This document shows positions 43,069 to 53,040 of a stretch of 64,000 bases of DNA, one piece after another (positions within the stretch are counted from its first letter, which is position 1; each line of letters opens with the position of its first letter). The notes below the pieces were generated by a model. The model was not told where the DNA came from. It saw only the letters and a list, made by a program, of their open reading frames with translations, and did not search any database. This DNA comes from Paenibacillus sp. OV219 (GTDB lineage: Bacteria; Bacillota; Bacilli; Paenibacillales; Paenibacillaceae). Both the position numbers and the translations under genes were made by a program. Location: assembly GCF_900110075.1 (NCBI RefSeq), contig NZ_FOCJ01000001.1:186001-250000 (forward strand), read 5' to 3'.

Positions 43069-44136
43069 ATGACGAAGAAATTGAAGGTTGGCGTAATCGG
43101 TGCAGGAGGTATTTTTCAATGGGCGCACTCGGAGCCGCTGAAGAACCATCCTGAGCTGGAAATCGTAGCGATCTGTGATATTGATCTAGAGAAGGCGAAG
43201 GCAGCTGCTGAGCAGCACGGCATTCCGCAAGCGTTCAGCGACTACCGCGATGTAATCGCTCTTGCAGATGTTGATATTATTGATATTTGCACACCGAATC
43301 TGTTCCACTCCGAAATTGCGGTTGCTGCGCTTGAAGCAGGCAAGCATGTATTCTGTGAGAAGCCGGATGCGGTAAGCGTAGAAGAAGCGCTTCGCATGAA
43401 GGATGCTATGGAGAAGAGCGGCAAGAAGCTGATGGTTATGCGTAACAACCGTTTCCGTCCGGCATCCCAATATGTGAAACGTTGGATCGACCAAGGCAAC
43501 CTGGGCGAAGCTTATGCAGGACGCTGCGGCTGGACTCGTCGCCGCGGTATTCCAGGCAAAGGTGGCTGGTTCACGACGAAGGAATTGTCCGGTGGCGGAC
43601 CACTTATCGACCTTGGCGTTCACTTCATTGACCTTGCAATGTGGTTCATGGGCAATCCGAAGCCGGTATCGGTTACTGGTGCGACTTACACGAAATTCGC
43701 AGATGCTGAGGATATCGCTGGCTCTGAGCATAGCAAATTTGGTTCCAAGTCCGAAGGCGAAGGCACATTCGATGTAGAAGATTTGGCAATTGGCTTCATT
43801 CGTTTCGACAACGGCGCTTCGCTGCAAATCGAATTCAGCTGGGCATCGAACATCGAAGAAGAAGAGAACTTCGTTGAGCTTCGCGGTACGAAAGCTGGCA
43901 TCAAGTTCAGCAACGGCAAGCTTGGCATCTTCGGCGAAGACCAAGGCATTGTAACGGATACATTCCCGCACACAGGTCAAGATTCCGGCGGACATGGCGA
44001 GCATCTTGCTCACTTTGTCGATGTTGTACAAGGCCGTGCGAACCCAATCAACACGATTGATCAAGGCGTTGACATGATCAAAATTCTATCTGCAATCTAT
44101 GAGTCCGCTCGTACAGGTTCCGAAGTTAAACTGTAA
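43069..44136 (+). CDS. Gfo/Idh/MocA-family oxidoreductase
   Basis: A 355-residue NAD(P)-dependent sugar dehydrogenase with VGVIGAGGIFQWAHSEPL, the EKP motif (KHVFCEKPDAVSVEEA) and the catalytic-region motif GGGPLIDLGVHFIDLAMW, where the His and nearby Asp are typical of active enzymes. ATG 43069 has GGGGAGG 9 nt upstream; earlier in-frame ATG codons overlap that ribosome site. It is the first metabolic gene of the LplB-LplC-lipoprotein operon and ends at a terminator. Confidence 0.9.
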   Translation: MTKKLKVGVIGAGGIFQWAHSEPLKNHPELEIVAICDIDLEKAKAAAEQHGIPQAFSDYRDVIALADVDIIDICTPNLFHSEIAVAALEAGKHVFCEKPDAVSVEEALRMKDAMEKSGKKLMVMRNNRFRPASQYVKRWIDQGNLGEAYAGRCGWTRRRGIPGKGGWFTTKELSGGGPLIDLGVHFIDLAMWFMGNPKPVSVTGATYTKFADAEDIAGSEHSKFGSKSEGEGTFDVEDLAIGFIRFDNGASLQIEFSWASNIEEEENFVELRGTKAGIKFSNGKLGIFGEDQGIVTDTFPHTGQDSGGHGEHLAHFVDVVQGRANPINTIDQGVDMIKILSAIYESARTGSEVKL

Positions 44137-44154
44137 GAGATGGGTATGACCTTG

Positions 44155-44179
44155 AACCGGCCCTGTGGGCCGGTTTTTT
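44155..44179 (+). terminator. Intrinsic terminator or attenuator
   Basis: Perfect 8-bp stem AACCGGCC / GGCCGGTT, loop CTGTG, then a T-run. The next start codon lies only 20 nt later, so some read-through is likely. Confidence 0.82.
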
Positions 44180-44198
44180 ATATGAGGGAGGCGGCGAA

Positions 44199-45161
44199 AT
44201 GCGCAAGCTGGTATGTGTTTATGATTTGGAGCCGCAGCACCGAGAGCGGATTGCGGAAGCGGCGCCGGGATTTGAGATCGTCTACGCCGATGGTGATCAG
44301 GCTGAGAGTGCGCTCGCGAGTCACCTCGCTGAAGCGGAGATTGTGGCAGGTTGGAGCGAGCAGGCAGAGGCTCATGCGCTAAAGGCCGGCGGCGCGCTAC
44401 GATGGGTGCAGGCGTGGGGCGCTGGCGTCGAGCAAATGCCGTTTGATGCTTTTGCAGCCTGTGAAGTGATGCTGACGAATGCGAGCGGCGTTCATGCGAA
44501 TGCGATATCGGAGACGGTGCTTGGCATGATGCTTGCTTTTACAAGGAAGCTGCATCTGACGATTCGCAATCAGATGGAGAAGCAGTGGGACTGGATTGGC
44601 GGATTAGGCGAAATACATGGCAAAACAATTGGCATCGTTGGTGTAGGCGCGATTGGCGAGGAGCTGGCTAGGCTGGCGCAAGCGTTTCAGATGCGCGTCC
44701 TTGGCGTGCGCAACTCTGCCCAGCCATCGCCGTTCGTAGATGCGATGTTCAGCACTGGTGGTCTGGATCGGTTGCTGCAGGAGAGCGATTTCGTCGTTGT
44801 GACGCTGCCGATTACGAAGGAGACGCAAGGGCTGTTCAACCGCGCCAAGTTTGCGCAGATGAAGCCAAGTGCTTTCTTCGTGAACATCGGTCGCGGCCAG
44901 ACGGTCGTCACCGATGATCTTGTTGACGCTCTGGAGCGTGGCGTCATCGCTGGAGCAGGGCTCGATGTCTTCGATCCGGAACCGCTGCCGGAATCGCATC
45001 CGCTGTGGACGATGGAGAACGTCATCCTGACGCCGCATAACTCCGGCAATTCCATCTACTACACAGACCGTGCTGTCGATATTCTCGTCGACAACCTGCG
45101 GAGCTACATCGAAAGCGGCGAGCCGCATCGCAATAGGGTGAGCTTGAAGAATCGCTATTAG
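44199..45161 (+). CDS. D-2-hydroxyacid dehydrogenase family protein
   Basis: A 320-residue NAD-dependent enzyme. The Rossmann motif is GIVGVGAIGEELARLA; the catalytic Arg, Glu and His lie in VNIGRGQTV, DVFDPEPLPESHPLW and LTPHNSG. Members reduce 2-keto acids or oxidise D-2-hydroxy acids; some act on glyoxylate/hydroxypyruvate or phosphoglycerate. It follows the sugar dehydrogenase behind a leaky terminator and may handle an acid produced from the same sugar. GGGAGG lies before the ATG. Confidence 0.9.
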   Translation: MRKLVCVYDLEPQHRERIAEAAPGFEIVYADGDQAESALASHLAEAEIVAGWSEQAEAHALKAGGALRWVQAWGAGVEQMPFDAFAACEVMLTNASGVHANAISETVLGMMLAFTRKLHLTIRNQMEKQWDWIGGLGEIHGKTIGIVGVGAIGEELARLAQAFQMRVLGVRNSAQPSPFVDAMFSTGGLDRLLQESDFVVVTLPITKETQGLFNRAKFAQMKPSAFFVNIGRGQTVVTDDLVDALERGVIAGAGLDVFDPEPLPESHPLWTMENVILTPHNSGNSIYYTDRAVDILVDNLRSYIESGEPHRNRVSLKNRY

Positions 45162-45201
45162 ACTCGGCTCAGCTCCGCAAGGGCTTACTTGAAGGACGTT
45201 G

Positions 45202-45230
45202 AACCCGGCTGAGAGCAGCCGGGTTTACTT
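45202..45230 (+). terminator. Intrinsic terminator
   Basis: Perfect 10-bp stem AACCCGGCTG / CAGCCGGGTT, loop AGAG, then a short T-rich tail (TTACTTTG). Confidence 0.75.
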
Positions 45231-45311
45231 TGTAGCTCCAGGGTGGTTGGGTCGCGTTCCACGCAATGCGTGCACCGCGTACCGCGTGGATCCAGTGCGC
45301 CAAGGCGCGCG

Positions 45312-45598
45312 TCATGTATTCAAATACTAAACTCCTCTTCGCCGAAACACAGCATTCCACGCACCCGTGCACCTGACACACTCTATGCAGTCTATGTATT
45401 CAAACACTCAACACCCAACGCCCCAACACACTCGACGCGCTCATCGCACACCTAACTTCACGTACTCCACGCACTCAATTAACTTCACGTACTCCACGCA
45501 CACCAAGCACAGCACGCACACCACGCACACAACACATTCACGAACTGTACGCACCCGACTTCCCGCACGCATCCCTTTGACCTGACACACTCCACAAG
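45312..45598 (+). repeat. G-poor low-complexity tract with direct repeats
   Basis: About 290 bp almost free of G runs and dominated by CAC, ACTC and CACGCA words. It contains a 22-bp direct repeat at 45453-45474 and 45480-45501 (period 27), and further imperfect repeats of ATGTATTCAAA and CTGACACACTC. The short frames through it look non-coding. It is part of the 1093-bp gap 45162-46254, which also holds a terminator, repeat copy C and the lacI-2 regulatory region. Confidence 0.6.
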
Positions 45599-45612
45599 CT
45601 CGTTACATCCCG

Positions 45613-45799
45613 CTAACGAACCGTACACGCCTAATTGGTCTGGAAATTACCCTCTAGAAATTGTAACAAACCCTACAATCGTTATTGAACTCCTGTGCAG
45701 CCGATTGAGCCTGTTTTGTATGAAATAACGTCACTGTAATTCGTTAGAATCTGAAAACGTGTTTTTCCGGGCGAATAGCGACTCTGTGGTTCGTTAGAG
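45613..45799 (+). repeat. Degenerate third copy (C) of the intergenic repeat
   Basis: It begins CTAACGAACCGTA and ends GGTTCGTTAGAG, 187 bp. The same order of boxes as in copy A is kept (GAAATAACG, TTCGTTAGAAT, GCGAATAGCG, TTCGTTAGAG), but spacers are strongly diverged. Confidence 0.6.
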
Positions 45800-46086
45800 C
45801 TACCTCTGCGAGAGATGGTGACACCAAATGGCTTTAATTAGCGAGGGTAAACAGTCAGTCAGTAGGAATTCAGTAGGTTAGTGGGATGGCTAGCCAGCAA
45901 ACAATCCGAAACTACCATTTCCGCTCAACTTTCCTCGTTTTATAAGGCAAATATAGCAAATCTATCGAATCGTTTCGAATTCCTTCTTTTTCACGAAAAA
46001 TATTTTAAATAATTTTTTACAAAAATGGCCCGTTTCCTTCATTGTAAGCCTTTTCATTTTCCAAATAGTATGCTAGGATGTGTTTG

Positions 46087-46098
46087 TGAAACGTTTCT
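46087..46098. promoter_or_regulatory. LacI-type operator 1 of lacI-2
   Basis: TGAAACGTTTCT is identical to operator 1 of lacI-1 (37846-37857). Confidence 0.6.
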
Positions 46099-46132
46099 AC
46101 TAACAAGTTGCGACAATGCTAGAATAGCTTAT

Positions 46133-46157
46133 AATTCTGACCGAAATTATCAGAATT
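46133..46157. promoter_or_regulatory. Inverted repeat between the lacI-2 operators
   Basis: AATTCTGA and TCAGAATT form perfect 8-bp arms around 9 nt. This could be an operator for another regulator or a transcript hairpin. Confidence 0.35.
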
Positions 46158-46214
46158 GAAGCGTTATACAGTTATGTATGCGCTTTATATGGGGTAATTT
46201 TACATCGATTCTAC

Positions 46215-46226
46215 TGAAACGTTTCA
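46215..46226. promoter_or_regulatory. LacI-type operator 2 of lacI-2
   Basis: TGAAACGTTTCA, a perfect 12-bp palindrome 28 nt before the start codon, matches operator 3 of lacI-1. Confidence 0.65.
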
Positions 46227-46254
46227 ATTATCGGATAGGAAGTGATGGTTCTTT

Positions 46255-47253
46255 ATGGCTGCTACGATAAAAGATGTTGCTAAACTCGCCGGTGTTGCCG
46301 TATCGACTGTCTCATATGCGATGAATAACTCGCCGAAGATCAGCGAGGAGACGCGGCGCAAAGTGTTTCTGGCAGCGAAGGAATTGAACTTCAGGCCAAG
46401 CGGTGCCGCCCGCAATTTGAAGAAAAGGAAGACGCAAACGATCGGATTGTTCCTGTACGATCTCGGCGGACCATTTTATAGTCAAGTAATCGAAGGTGTG
46501 CAAGAGGTCGTTGCCTCGCACGGATTCAACCTAGTTGTATGCAGTACATATGGCGGAGAGAGCAGCTCCGCGCACCGATTTATGGTGGAGCAGTTCGTGG
46601 ATGGAGCAATCATCATGGGCTCATCGATTAGCGACAGCTTAATTCTCCAGGTTGCATCGGAGTCATTCCCGATTGTTGTGTTGGACAGGGAGCTGAAAGG
46701 CGAGTATGTACACAACGTACTCATTACGTATGAGCAGGGCGCCTATGACGCTGTCTCCCATCTTATAAAGCTAGGCCGGCGCAATATCGAGTTTCTGAGC
46801 GGTCCACTCACTTCTTTCGACAATTCGCTTCGATATAACGGCTATAAGAGAGCGCTTGAAGAGTATGGCTTGCCCGTTCCGAAGAAGATTAGCATGTTCG
46901 GTCGATGCCTCGAAGTCGGCGGCTATCAAGCGGCGAAAGTGATGCTTGCTGGCAGTCAACTGCCTGATGCGATTTTCTCGGCGAATGATGAGATGGCGAT
47001 CGGTTCGATTCGCGCGATGTCCGAGATTGGCGTTCGGGTACCGGATGACATTGCAGTCGTCGGCTTCGACAACATTAACATCGGGCCTTACGTCAACCCG
47101 CCTCTCACCACAATTGGACACTCGAAATACGAAGTCGGCGCTATCGCAACGCAATTAATGTTCAGCGCACAGCGCGAAGGAAACTCGATTCTGCTGCCAA
47201 CGCAGCTTATCGTCCGCGACTCTTGCGGGTATAAAGAAAGCCTTAACGGTTAA
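46255..47253 (+). CDS. LacI-family regulator (lacI-2)
   Basis: A 332-residue paralogue of lacI-1 (about 70% identical by eye) with an almost identical DNA-binding region (ATIKDVAKLAGVAVSTVSYAMNNSPKISEETR). Two GAAACGTTTC sites precede it. It lies 158 nt before the first gene of the large glycan-uptake block and is its likely regulator. Effector-domain differences would allow a different inducer while DNA targets stay shared. A short AACGGTT-type repeat follows the stop. Confidence 0.93.
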   Translation: MAATIKDVAKLAGVAVSTVSYAMNNSPKISEETRRKVFLAAKELNFRPSGAARNLKKRKTQTIGLFLYDLGGPFYSQVIEGVQEVVASHGFNLVVCSTYGGESSSAHRFMVEQFVDGAIIMGSSISDSLILQVASESFPIVVLDRELKGEYVHNVLITYEQGAYDAVSHLIKLGRRNIEFLSGPLTSFDNSLRYNGYKRALEEYGLPVPKKISMFGRCLEVGGYQAAKVMLAGSQLPDAIFSANDEMAIGSIRAMSEIGVRVPDDIAVVGFDNINIGPYVNPPLTTIGHSKYEVGAIATQLMFSAQREGNSILLPTQLIVRDSCGYKESLNG

Positions 47254-47411
47254 CGGTTAACGACTAACGAATCACGATTCCTGTACTGTCATATTCCATG
47301 AAGGGAGGCGATGCTCGGGAGAAGTAGTGCTTCTGTTGAAATGTACAAGTCGAGCAATAAGGATTCACGTGTGCGAAATATTTTCAGACTATGATCTGGG
47401 GGAGAACTGAG

Positions 47412-48860
47412 ATGAAAAAGTCACTTTTAATGGTTTTGGCTTTATCGTTTACACTCGCGGGTTGCGGTGGTGGCAACTCGAATTCAAACACAACAAACTC
47501 AAATAATGCAGCAACAAATTCAACAACTAATAATGCAAATGCAAGCACGAACACGAGCACAGATACAACTGCGAACGCAACGAATACAACAGACGATGCT
47601 GCGGCGAATGAGCCTGCCGCAACGGATGAAGTGGTGACAATCAAGTACGCGACATGGGGCGATAAAACAGATACCGGGGCTGAGATGAAGCGGATTAAAG
47701 CGTTCGAAGCGACTCACCCGAATATTAAAGTTGAAATTGATAAATCGATGGACTGGCCTTGGGATGAGAAGCTGGCGGCTGCGGCGGCTGCGGACAAGCT
47801 TCCTGACGTAACCTGGCTGTTCAACGTACCGCTTGCAGTAGGCAGCGGCTGGCTTGAAGATTTGACCCCTTACCTTGCACAAGATCCTGATTTTAGCCCG
47901 GATAAGATCTACGGCAGTCTGGCAAAAACAGGCGAATATAACGGCAAACAATTTGCCCTGCCTCACGGTCTCTACTCATGGGCGATCTACATCAACAAAG
48001 ATTTGCTAGCAAAAGCGAATATCCCAGAGCCACAAGCTAACTGGACATTGTCCGATCTGGAAGACATTTCGAAGAAGCTGACGAATTACAATGAGCACCA
48101 ATTCGGCATCGACGGCGCTGCGGGCATGGGCGATGTATTGATCCCGAACTACAACTCAGCGCTCGGTGCATCGACATGGGATGGCACACAGTATAACTAC
48201 ACGGACCCGGCTTGGGCGGAAGCGACTAACTGGGCGAACAACTTTGGCTACAAAGACAAATCTTCGCTGCAGAGCTACAAGAAAGAAGAAAGAGACAAGT
48301 GGTACGGCAAAGACATCAGCGGCTTTAACATCGGTAAAGTCGGCATGGTGTTCGACGCAACGTGGAGCCTGACTTGGTATAAGCAGAACCTGAAATTCAA
48401 CTGGGATATCCTTCCTGTACCGGGCGTGAATGGTCAAAAAGCCGGCCTTGTTACGGATTATGCTGGTGTTACGAAGAGCTCGAAGCATAAGAAGGAAGCA
48501 GTTGAGTTCCTGAAGTGGATGACTTACTCCAAAGACGGCTGGCTCGCTCGTATCAAAGACGAAACACCGCTTGCGACAATGCCGCTTGTTAACGATCCAG
48601 ACGTATGGAACGCTTGGCTCAACCAAGATTTCGTAACGCCTGGTATCAAAGAGATCGTAAAGGCAATCCCAACTGGCGTACTTGAAACATTCAAGTATCA
48701 ACCGGGCTTTGCAGACTTCACATCGAAAGTAAAAGACAAGTACAACGAGAAGTTCCAGAAGGGCGAAGCAAGACCAGAAGACGTTGCTGCCGAGCTCCAA
48801 GAGAAATCGATGGAGTACTACAACAACGCAATGAAAAAGATCGATGAGGCTACAAAATAA
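47412..48860 (+). CDS. ABC transporter sugar-binding lipoprotein (family 1)
   Basis: A 482-residue solute-binding lipoprotein with lipobox L15-A16-G17-C18, then a linker of about 55 residues made almost only of Asn, Thr, Ser, Ala and Asp, and a family-1 binding domain (VTIKYATWGDKTDTGAEMKRIKAFEATHPNIKVEID). ATG 47412 has GGGGGAG upstream. It is the first gene of the two-importer block. A 17-bp perfect stem-loop separates it from the next gene, which suggests a separately stabilised, abundant transcript. Confidence 0.92.
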   Translation: MKKSLLMVLALSFTLAGCGGGNSNSNTTNSNNAATNSTTNNANASTNTSTDTTANATNTTDDAAANEPAATDEVVTIKYATWGDKTDTGAEMKRIKAFEATHPNIKVEIDKSMDWPWDEKLAAAAAADKLPDVTWLFNVPLAVGSGWLEDLTPYLAQDPDFSPDKIYGSLAKTGEYNGKQFALPHGLYSWAIYINKDLLAKANIPEPQANWTLSDLEDISKKLTNYNEHQFGIDGAAGMGDVLIPNYNSALGASTWDGTQYNYTDPAWAEATNWANNFGYKDKSSLQSYKKEERDKWYGKDISGFNIGKVGMVFDATWSLTWYKQNLKFNWDILPVPGVNGQKAGLVTDYAGVTKSSKHKKEAVEFLKWMTYSKDGWLARIKDETPLATMPLVNDPDVWNAWLNQDFVTPGIKEIVKAIPTGVLETFKYQPGFADFTSKVKDKYNEKFQKGEARPEDVAAELQEKSMEYYNNAMKKIDEATK

Positions 48861-48871
48861 AGAACGTAATC

Positions 48872-48909
48872 ACAATTTTTCCTCCTCTGTGAAGAGGAGG
48901 AAAAATTGT
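48872..48909 (+). other. Very stable intercistronic stem-loop
   Basis: A perfect 17-bp stem (left arm 48872-48888, right arm 48893-48909) with loop GTGA. No T-run follows, so it probably protects the upstream lipoprotein mRNA. The downstream start codon lies 17 nt after it. Confidence 0.7.
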
Positions 48910-48926
48910 TCTACTGGGGTGAAATC

Positions 48927-51900
48927 ATGAAATTCAAACCATTGTTAGCCATAGTGACGCTTCTCTCTCTGTTGATAGCAGCCGTAACGCCAGTATCACT
49001 GGAGGGTCGTTCGGTTACAGCAGCTGCCGAGGGAACAGCGCCTGATAACAAGAAGAACGATAATGACGACGTGCTCGGCAACTTGTTCGGAGATGGCGGT
49101 GACAAGAGCGGCAATATATCGTCAGGTGGAGACACAGAGACAGATGCCGCTAATGCTAATGCTGACGACGAGGAAGAAGATACTCCGGTTAAGAAAGTAA
49201 CGGAAGATTCTTACCGGGATGTCTTGAAAGGTTGGAATGACAAAGGGATCAAGGACGCACAGTCCGGCGATATCGTCATTCACCCGAACCAATTCACCGC
49301 AGTAGGCGGCAAAGCGATTCTGGGTTCGGATTCGAAAGGATATGACGAGCCTGTATTTGAATGGAACGATGACGTGCAAGCCATTGAGCTGAACGTCAAC
49401 GTAGCTCAGGACGCTTTGTATCAAATCAAGTTCGATTATTATTCGACGTCGGATAAGATCATTTCGATCGAGCGCGCAATAGAAGTGAACGGGATTTATC
49501 CTTTTTTTGAAGCTAGACGCTTCGTACTCTCAAAACTATGGGCTGACGAGAATGCTCAGTTTGATCAAGATGGGCTAGGCAATGATTTGCCTGCAAGCCA
49601 GAAGCAGATCAGACAGTGGCAGACGGCCCCGATTACGGACGCAAGTTATTTTAATGCGGAACCGCTGCGGTTTCATCTAAAGCAAGGAATGAACACAATT
49701 AAGTTTAATAATCTGCGGGAAGCTGCCCTTATCGGCCGCATCGTTATCGCAGCGCCTGAAGTATTGCCGAAGTATGAGCAGTACAAGCAGGAGCACAACT
49801 TGCCGAAGGTGGGCAAGTCGCTGATTACGGTGGAAGCCGAGCATCCGCAAACGAAGTCTCAGCCATCTATTCGCTCTATTGCTAGCGGCGATGCGACGGT
49901 AGTGCCTCATCGGAACGGGAAAGTAACGCTCAATACGCTCGGCGGCGAAACAATTGCAACGAGCGGAAACCCGGATGAGAATGAGCAAGCATGGCAAGTG
50001 GGTGGTCAACGCGCGACGTGGAAAGTGAAAGTCGATAAAGCAGGCTCCTACCAATTGGCATTTAAGTATTTGCAAACAGGAAAGACGAGCATGCCTGTTT
50101 ATCGGTCTTTGATGATAGATGGTCAAGTGCCATTCAAGGAAGTGAATGAATACGCGTTCCCGTACACGGAAGACTGGAGCAACGAGGTGATGTCGGACAA
50201 ATCCGGCAAGCCGTACCAGTTCGAGCTTACGGAGGGCGAGCATGAAATCTCACTCACAGCCGATGCTGCACCTTATGGACCAGTTGTCGAAGAGATTCGC
50301 AAGGTGATGTGGGACATCAATACGCTCGCGCTGGAGATCAAGATGGCGACGGGCAACACGATGGACACGAACCGCGACTGGGATATTACGAAGCAAATGC
50401 CAGATCTTGCGACAAATTTGCAAGGCTTCGCGGCTACGCTGCGCAAGCAGTATGACGCGCTCAAGGTGCTAGCTGGCGGGAACCCGGACCAAGCGAGCAA
50501 TTTGCTCGTTGCAGCGGAGACACTAGATCGGCTCGCAGCTAGTCCGGATAAGATTCCATACCAATTTAACCGGCTATCGGAAGGCTCCGGCTCTGTTCTG
50601 CAGACGCTTGGCGTCATTAATACGAAGCTGCCGAATCAGCCGCTTCAGCTGGACCGCTTCTATATTTATGAAGACAGCAAGCTGCCAAATGAGAAAGTCG
50701 GCTTCTTCAAATCGCTGTGGAACAGCATCGCCGCTTTCTTCAAATCGTTCACAACCGATTATTCGCAAGTGTCGGCTGATGACAAAGGCTCTTTGCAAAT
50801 TTGGGTAAACCGTTCGCGGCAAAATGTAATGCAGATGCAGCAGCTTGTCAACCAGGAATTTACGAAGAAGACGGGCATCAAAGTAACGCTGTCCATTATG
50901 CCGGATGAAGGCAAGCTTGTTCTGGCAAGCGCTGCGGGCAATGCGCCTGATGCTGCGCTTGGCGTCAGCAACTATATCCCGTTCCGTCTAGCGGCACGCG
51001 GAGCGCTGGCGGATATGAACCAATTCCAAGGCTTCGACGAAGTGAAGAAGCGGTTCTCGCAGGGCGCACTCGTGCCAGTGACATTCAACAACAAGCTGTA
51101 TGCTTTGCCGGAAACACAGAGCTTCTGGGTGCTGTTCTACCGCAAAGATATTCTCGATGCGCTGAACATTCCTGTACCCGATACGATGGAAGAGGTCAAG
51201 CAGATATTGCCGGAGCTGCAGCGCTTCGGGATGAACTTCTATCTCCCTCTCTCGCAAACCGGCGGCTTCAAGCCATATAACAACACCGTTCCGTTCATCT
51301 ATCAGACGGGCGGCAAGCTCTACACGGACGATGGCATGCATACGGCAATCGACCAAGACGCAGCGCTTGAGGGCCTGAAGGAAATGACCGACATGTTTAC
51401 GGTCTACAGCGTTCCGCTGCAGGTGCCGAGCTTCTATAACCAATTCCGCGACGGCAGCTTGCCTATCGGTATTGCGGATGCAACGACTTATATCCAATTG
51501 ACCGCCGCTGCGCCGGAAATTGCAGGCTGGTGGAAGATAGCGCCATATCCGGGCGTAAAGGGTAAGGATGGCGTCGTGAACCGGACAGCACCGGGAACAG
51601 GCGCAACCGCAATTATGTTCAACAGCAGCAAGAAGAAGGATAAGACTTGGCAGTTCCTGCAATGGTGGACATCGCAAGAGACGCAGGTGCGCTTCGGCAA
51701 CGATCTTGAAGCCATCTACGGTCCGACTTACAAGTGGAATTCCGCCAATGTCGAGGCGTTCAGCCAACTGTCCTGGCCGAAGGAAGATATTGAAGTCATT
51801 CAAGAGCAATGGAAGTGGCTATATGATATTCCGCGTTACTTCGGCGACTACATGGTCGAGCGGGAGATCAGCGACGCTTGGAACAAAGTCGTCTTCAACG

Positions 51901-52070
51901 GCTTCAATGCAAGGCGGGCCATGGAAGACGCCGTCATTAACGGCAATCGCGAAATTAAGAAGCAGCTGACCGACTTCGGATATTTGAAGAACGGGAAGTT
52001 TGTGAAGCCGCTGCAGGTTCCGATTATGCCGAACATGGAAGAAATGGCCAAAGAAGGTGAGCACAAATGA
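48927..52070 (+). CDS. Giant multidomain extracellular solute-binding protein
   Basis: A 1047-residue exported protein. It has a signal peptide ([19 protein letters not shown], cleavage probably near VTAAAEG) with no lipobox; an acidic low-complexity linker (about 40-95); a first beta-sandwich (about 100-265, [23 protein letters not shown]); a second related one (about 290-450, [23 protein letters not shown]); a helical spacer; and a family-1 binding-protein domain (about 620-1000, [17 protein letters not shown]). Binding proteins are normally 400-550 residues. The sandwiches look like CBM6/35-type modules, so the protein may hold a long glycan while the C-terminal lobe presents its end to the permeases. 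The start at ATG 48927 has GGGGTG upstream. Its stop overlaps the permease ATG. Confidence 0.88.
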   Translation: MKFKPLLAIVTLLSLLIAAVTPVSLEGRSVTAAAEGTAPDNKKNDNDDVLGNLFGDGGDKSGNISSGGDTETDAANANADDEEEDTPVKKVTEDSYRDVLKGWNDKGIKDAQSGDIVIHPNQFTAVGGKAILGSDSKGYDEPVFEWNDDVQAIELNVNVAQDALYQIKFDYYSTSDKIISIERAIEVNGIYPFFEARRFVLSKLWADENAQFDQDGLGNDLPASQKQIRQWQTAPITDASYFNAEPLRFHLKQGMNTIKFNNLREAALIGRIVIAAPEVLPKYEQYKQEHNLPKVGKSLITVEAEHPQTKSQPSIRSIASGDATVVPHRNGKVTLNTLGGETIATSGNPDENEQAWQVGGQRATWKVKVDKAGSYQLAFKYLQTGKTSMPVYRSLMIDGQVPFKEVNEYAFPYTEDWSNEVMSDKSGKPYQFELTEGEHEISLTADAAPYGPVVEEIRKVMWDINTLALEIKMATGNTMDTNRDWDITKQMPDLATNLQGFAATLRKQYDALKVLAGGNPDQASNLLVAAETLDRLAASPDKIPYQFNRLSEGSGSVLQTLGVINTKLPNQPLQLDRFYIYEDSKLPNEKVGFFKSLWNSIAAFFKSFTTDYSQVSADDKGSLQIWVNRSRQNVMQMQQLVNQEFTKKTGIKVTLSIMPDEGKLVLASAAGNAPDAALGVSNYIPFRLAARGALADMNQFQGFDEVKKRFSQGALVPVTFNNKLYALPETQSFWVLFYRKDILDALNIPVPDTMEEVKQILPELQRFGMNFYLPLSQTGGFKPYNNTVPFIYQTGGKLYTDDGMHTAIDQDAALEGLKEMTDMFTVYSVPLQVPSFYNQFRDGSLPIGIADATTYIQLTAAAPEIAGWWKIAPYPGVKGKDGVVNRTAPGTGATAIMFNSSKKKDKTWQFLQWWTSQETQVRFGNDLEAIYGPTYKWNSANVEAFSQLSWPKEDIEVIQEQWKWLYDIPRYFGDYMVEREISDAWNKVVFNGFNARRAMEDAVINGNREIKKQLTDFGYLKNGKFVKPLQVPIMPNMEEMAKEGEHK

Positions 52071-52972
52071 AACCGGCAACGGTAAAAGCGATCAAAAATG
52101 AGCTAAGCGCCTATGCGTTTATCAGCCCTTTCCTTATTATCTTTACACTGCTTGTCGTCGTGCCGGTCGTATCGGCAATTTACTTGTCCTTTACCGATTT
52201 CAACTCGATTCAGACGCCGAAGTTTATTGGGCTAACCAACTTCGTCAACCTCATCACGCAGGATAACGCGTTTATGATGTACGTGCTCCCGAATACGCTG
52301 AAGTTCGCGCTGCTCGTCGGCCCAGGAGGATACTTGCTATCCTTCTGGCTCGCGTGGCTGCTGGCGCAAATTCCGCGCAAGTCGCGTACTGTAATCGCGC
52401 TGGCGATCTACTCGCCGTCGCTTACGGCGGCAATAGCAATGGCGGTCGTCTGGCTCGTTATTTTCAGCGGTAACGCATCGGGATATTTGAATCATTTTCT
52501 CATGAGCCTTGCAATCATTAATGAGCCGATTCAATGGACGCAATCACCGCATTATCTCATGCCGATCATGGTCATCGTATCGCTCTGGAACAGTATGGGC
52601 GTTGGTTTCCTCGCCATGCTCGCCGGCATTCTGAATATCAACGGCGAGATGTATGAAGCGGGCTACATCGATGGTATTCGCACACGTCTGCAAGAGGTGT
52701 GGTATATCACCATTCCGAGCATGAAGCCGCAGATGCTATTCGGCGCTGTTATGGCCGTTGTCGGCACGTTCCAAGCTGGTGCGATTGGCGTGCAGCTGTC
52801 AGGGGCGAACCCGACACCGCAAAATGCCGGTCAGCTGATGATCAATCACATCGAGGATTACGGCTTCCTGCGTTACGATATGGGATACGCTTCGGCGGTT
52901 TCCGTCGTTCTGCTCATTATTGTTTACGGGTTTTCCAAGCTGTGCTGGCGATTGTTCGGCGAGTCCGACTAA
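52067..52972 (+). CDS. Sugar ABC transporter permease (MalF type), importer 1
   Basis: A 301-residue permease with six helices and the EAA loop [29 protein letters not shown]. Its ATG overlaps the stop of the giant binding protein (ATGA), which supports a direct functional link. The expected Ala/Gly of the EAA motif is present. A shared ATPase must be supplied from elsewhere. Confidence 0.92.
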   Translation: MKPATVKAIKNELSAYAFISPFLIIFTLLVVVPVVSAIYLSFTDFNSIQTPKFIGLTNFVNLITQDNAFMMYVLPNTLKFALLVGPGGYLLSFWLAWLLAQIPRKSRTVIALAIYSPSLTAAIAMAVVWLVIFSGNASGYLNHFLMSLAIINEPIQWTQSPHYLMPIMVIVSLWNSMGVGFLAMLAGILNINGEMYEAGYIDGIRTRLQEVWYITIPSMKPQMLFGAVMAVVGTFQAGAIGVQLSGANPTPQNAGQLMINHIEDYGFLRYDMGYASAVSVVLLIIVYGFSKLCWRLFGESD

Positions 52973-52989
52973 GGCCGGCAGGAGAAACG

Positions 52990-53040
52990 ATGAATTGGGA
53001 GAAGGTGACCTGCACGAATGGCTTCATTTCATGGCAATAA
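52990..53040 (+). CDS. Possible 16-residue leader peptide overlapping the next permease
   Basis: ATG 52990 has a perfectly spaced AGGAG and reads MNWEKVTCTNGFISWQ before TAA at 53038, overlapping the permease start at 53018 in another frame. It may couple translation of the permease, or mark a frame change at the original N-terminus. Low confidence. Confidence 0.3.
   Translation: MNWEKVTCTNGFISWQ

Noticed and set aside
45312-45598. A possible CRISPR array
   Set aside because: Repeats are short, unequal and mostly not separated by unique spacers; there are no cas genes.
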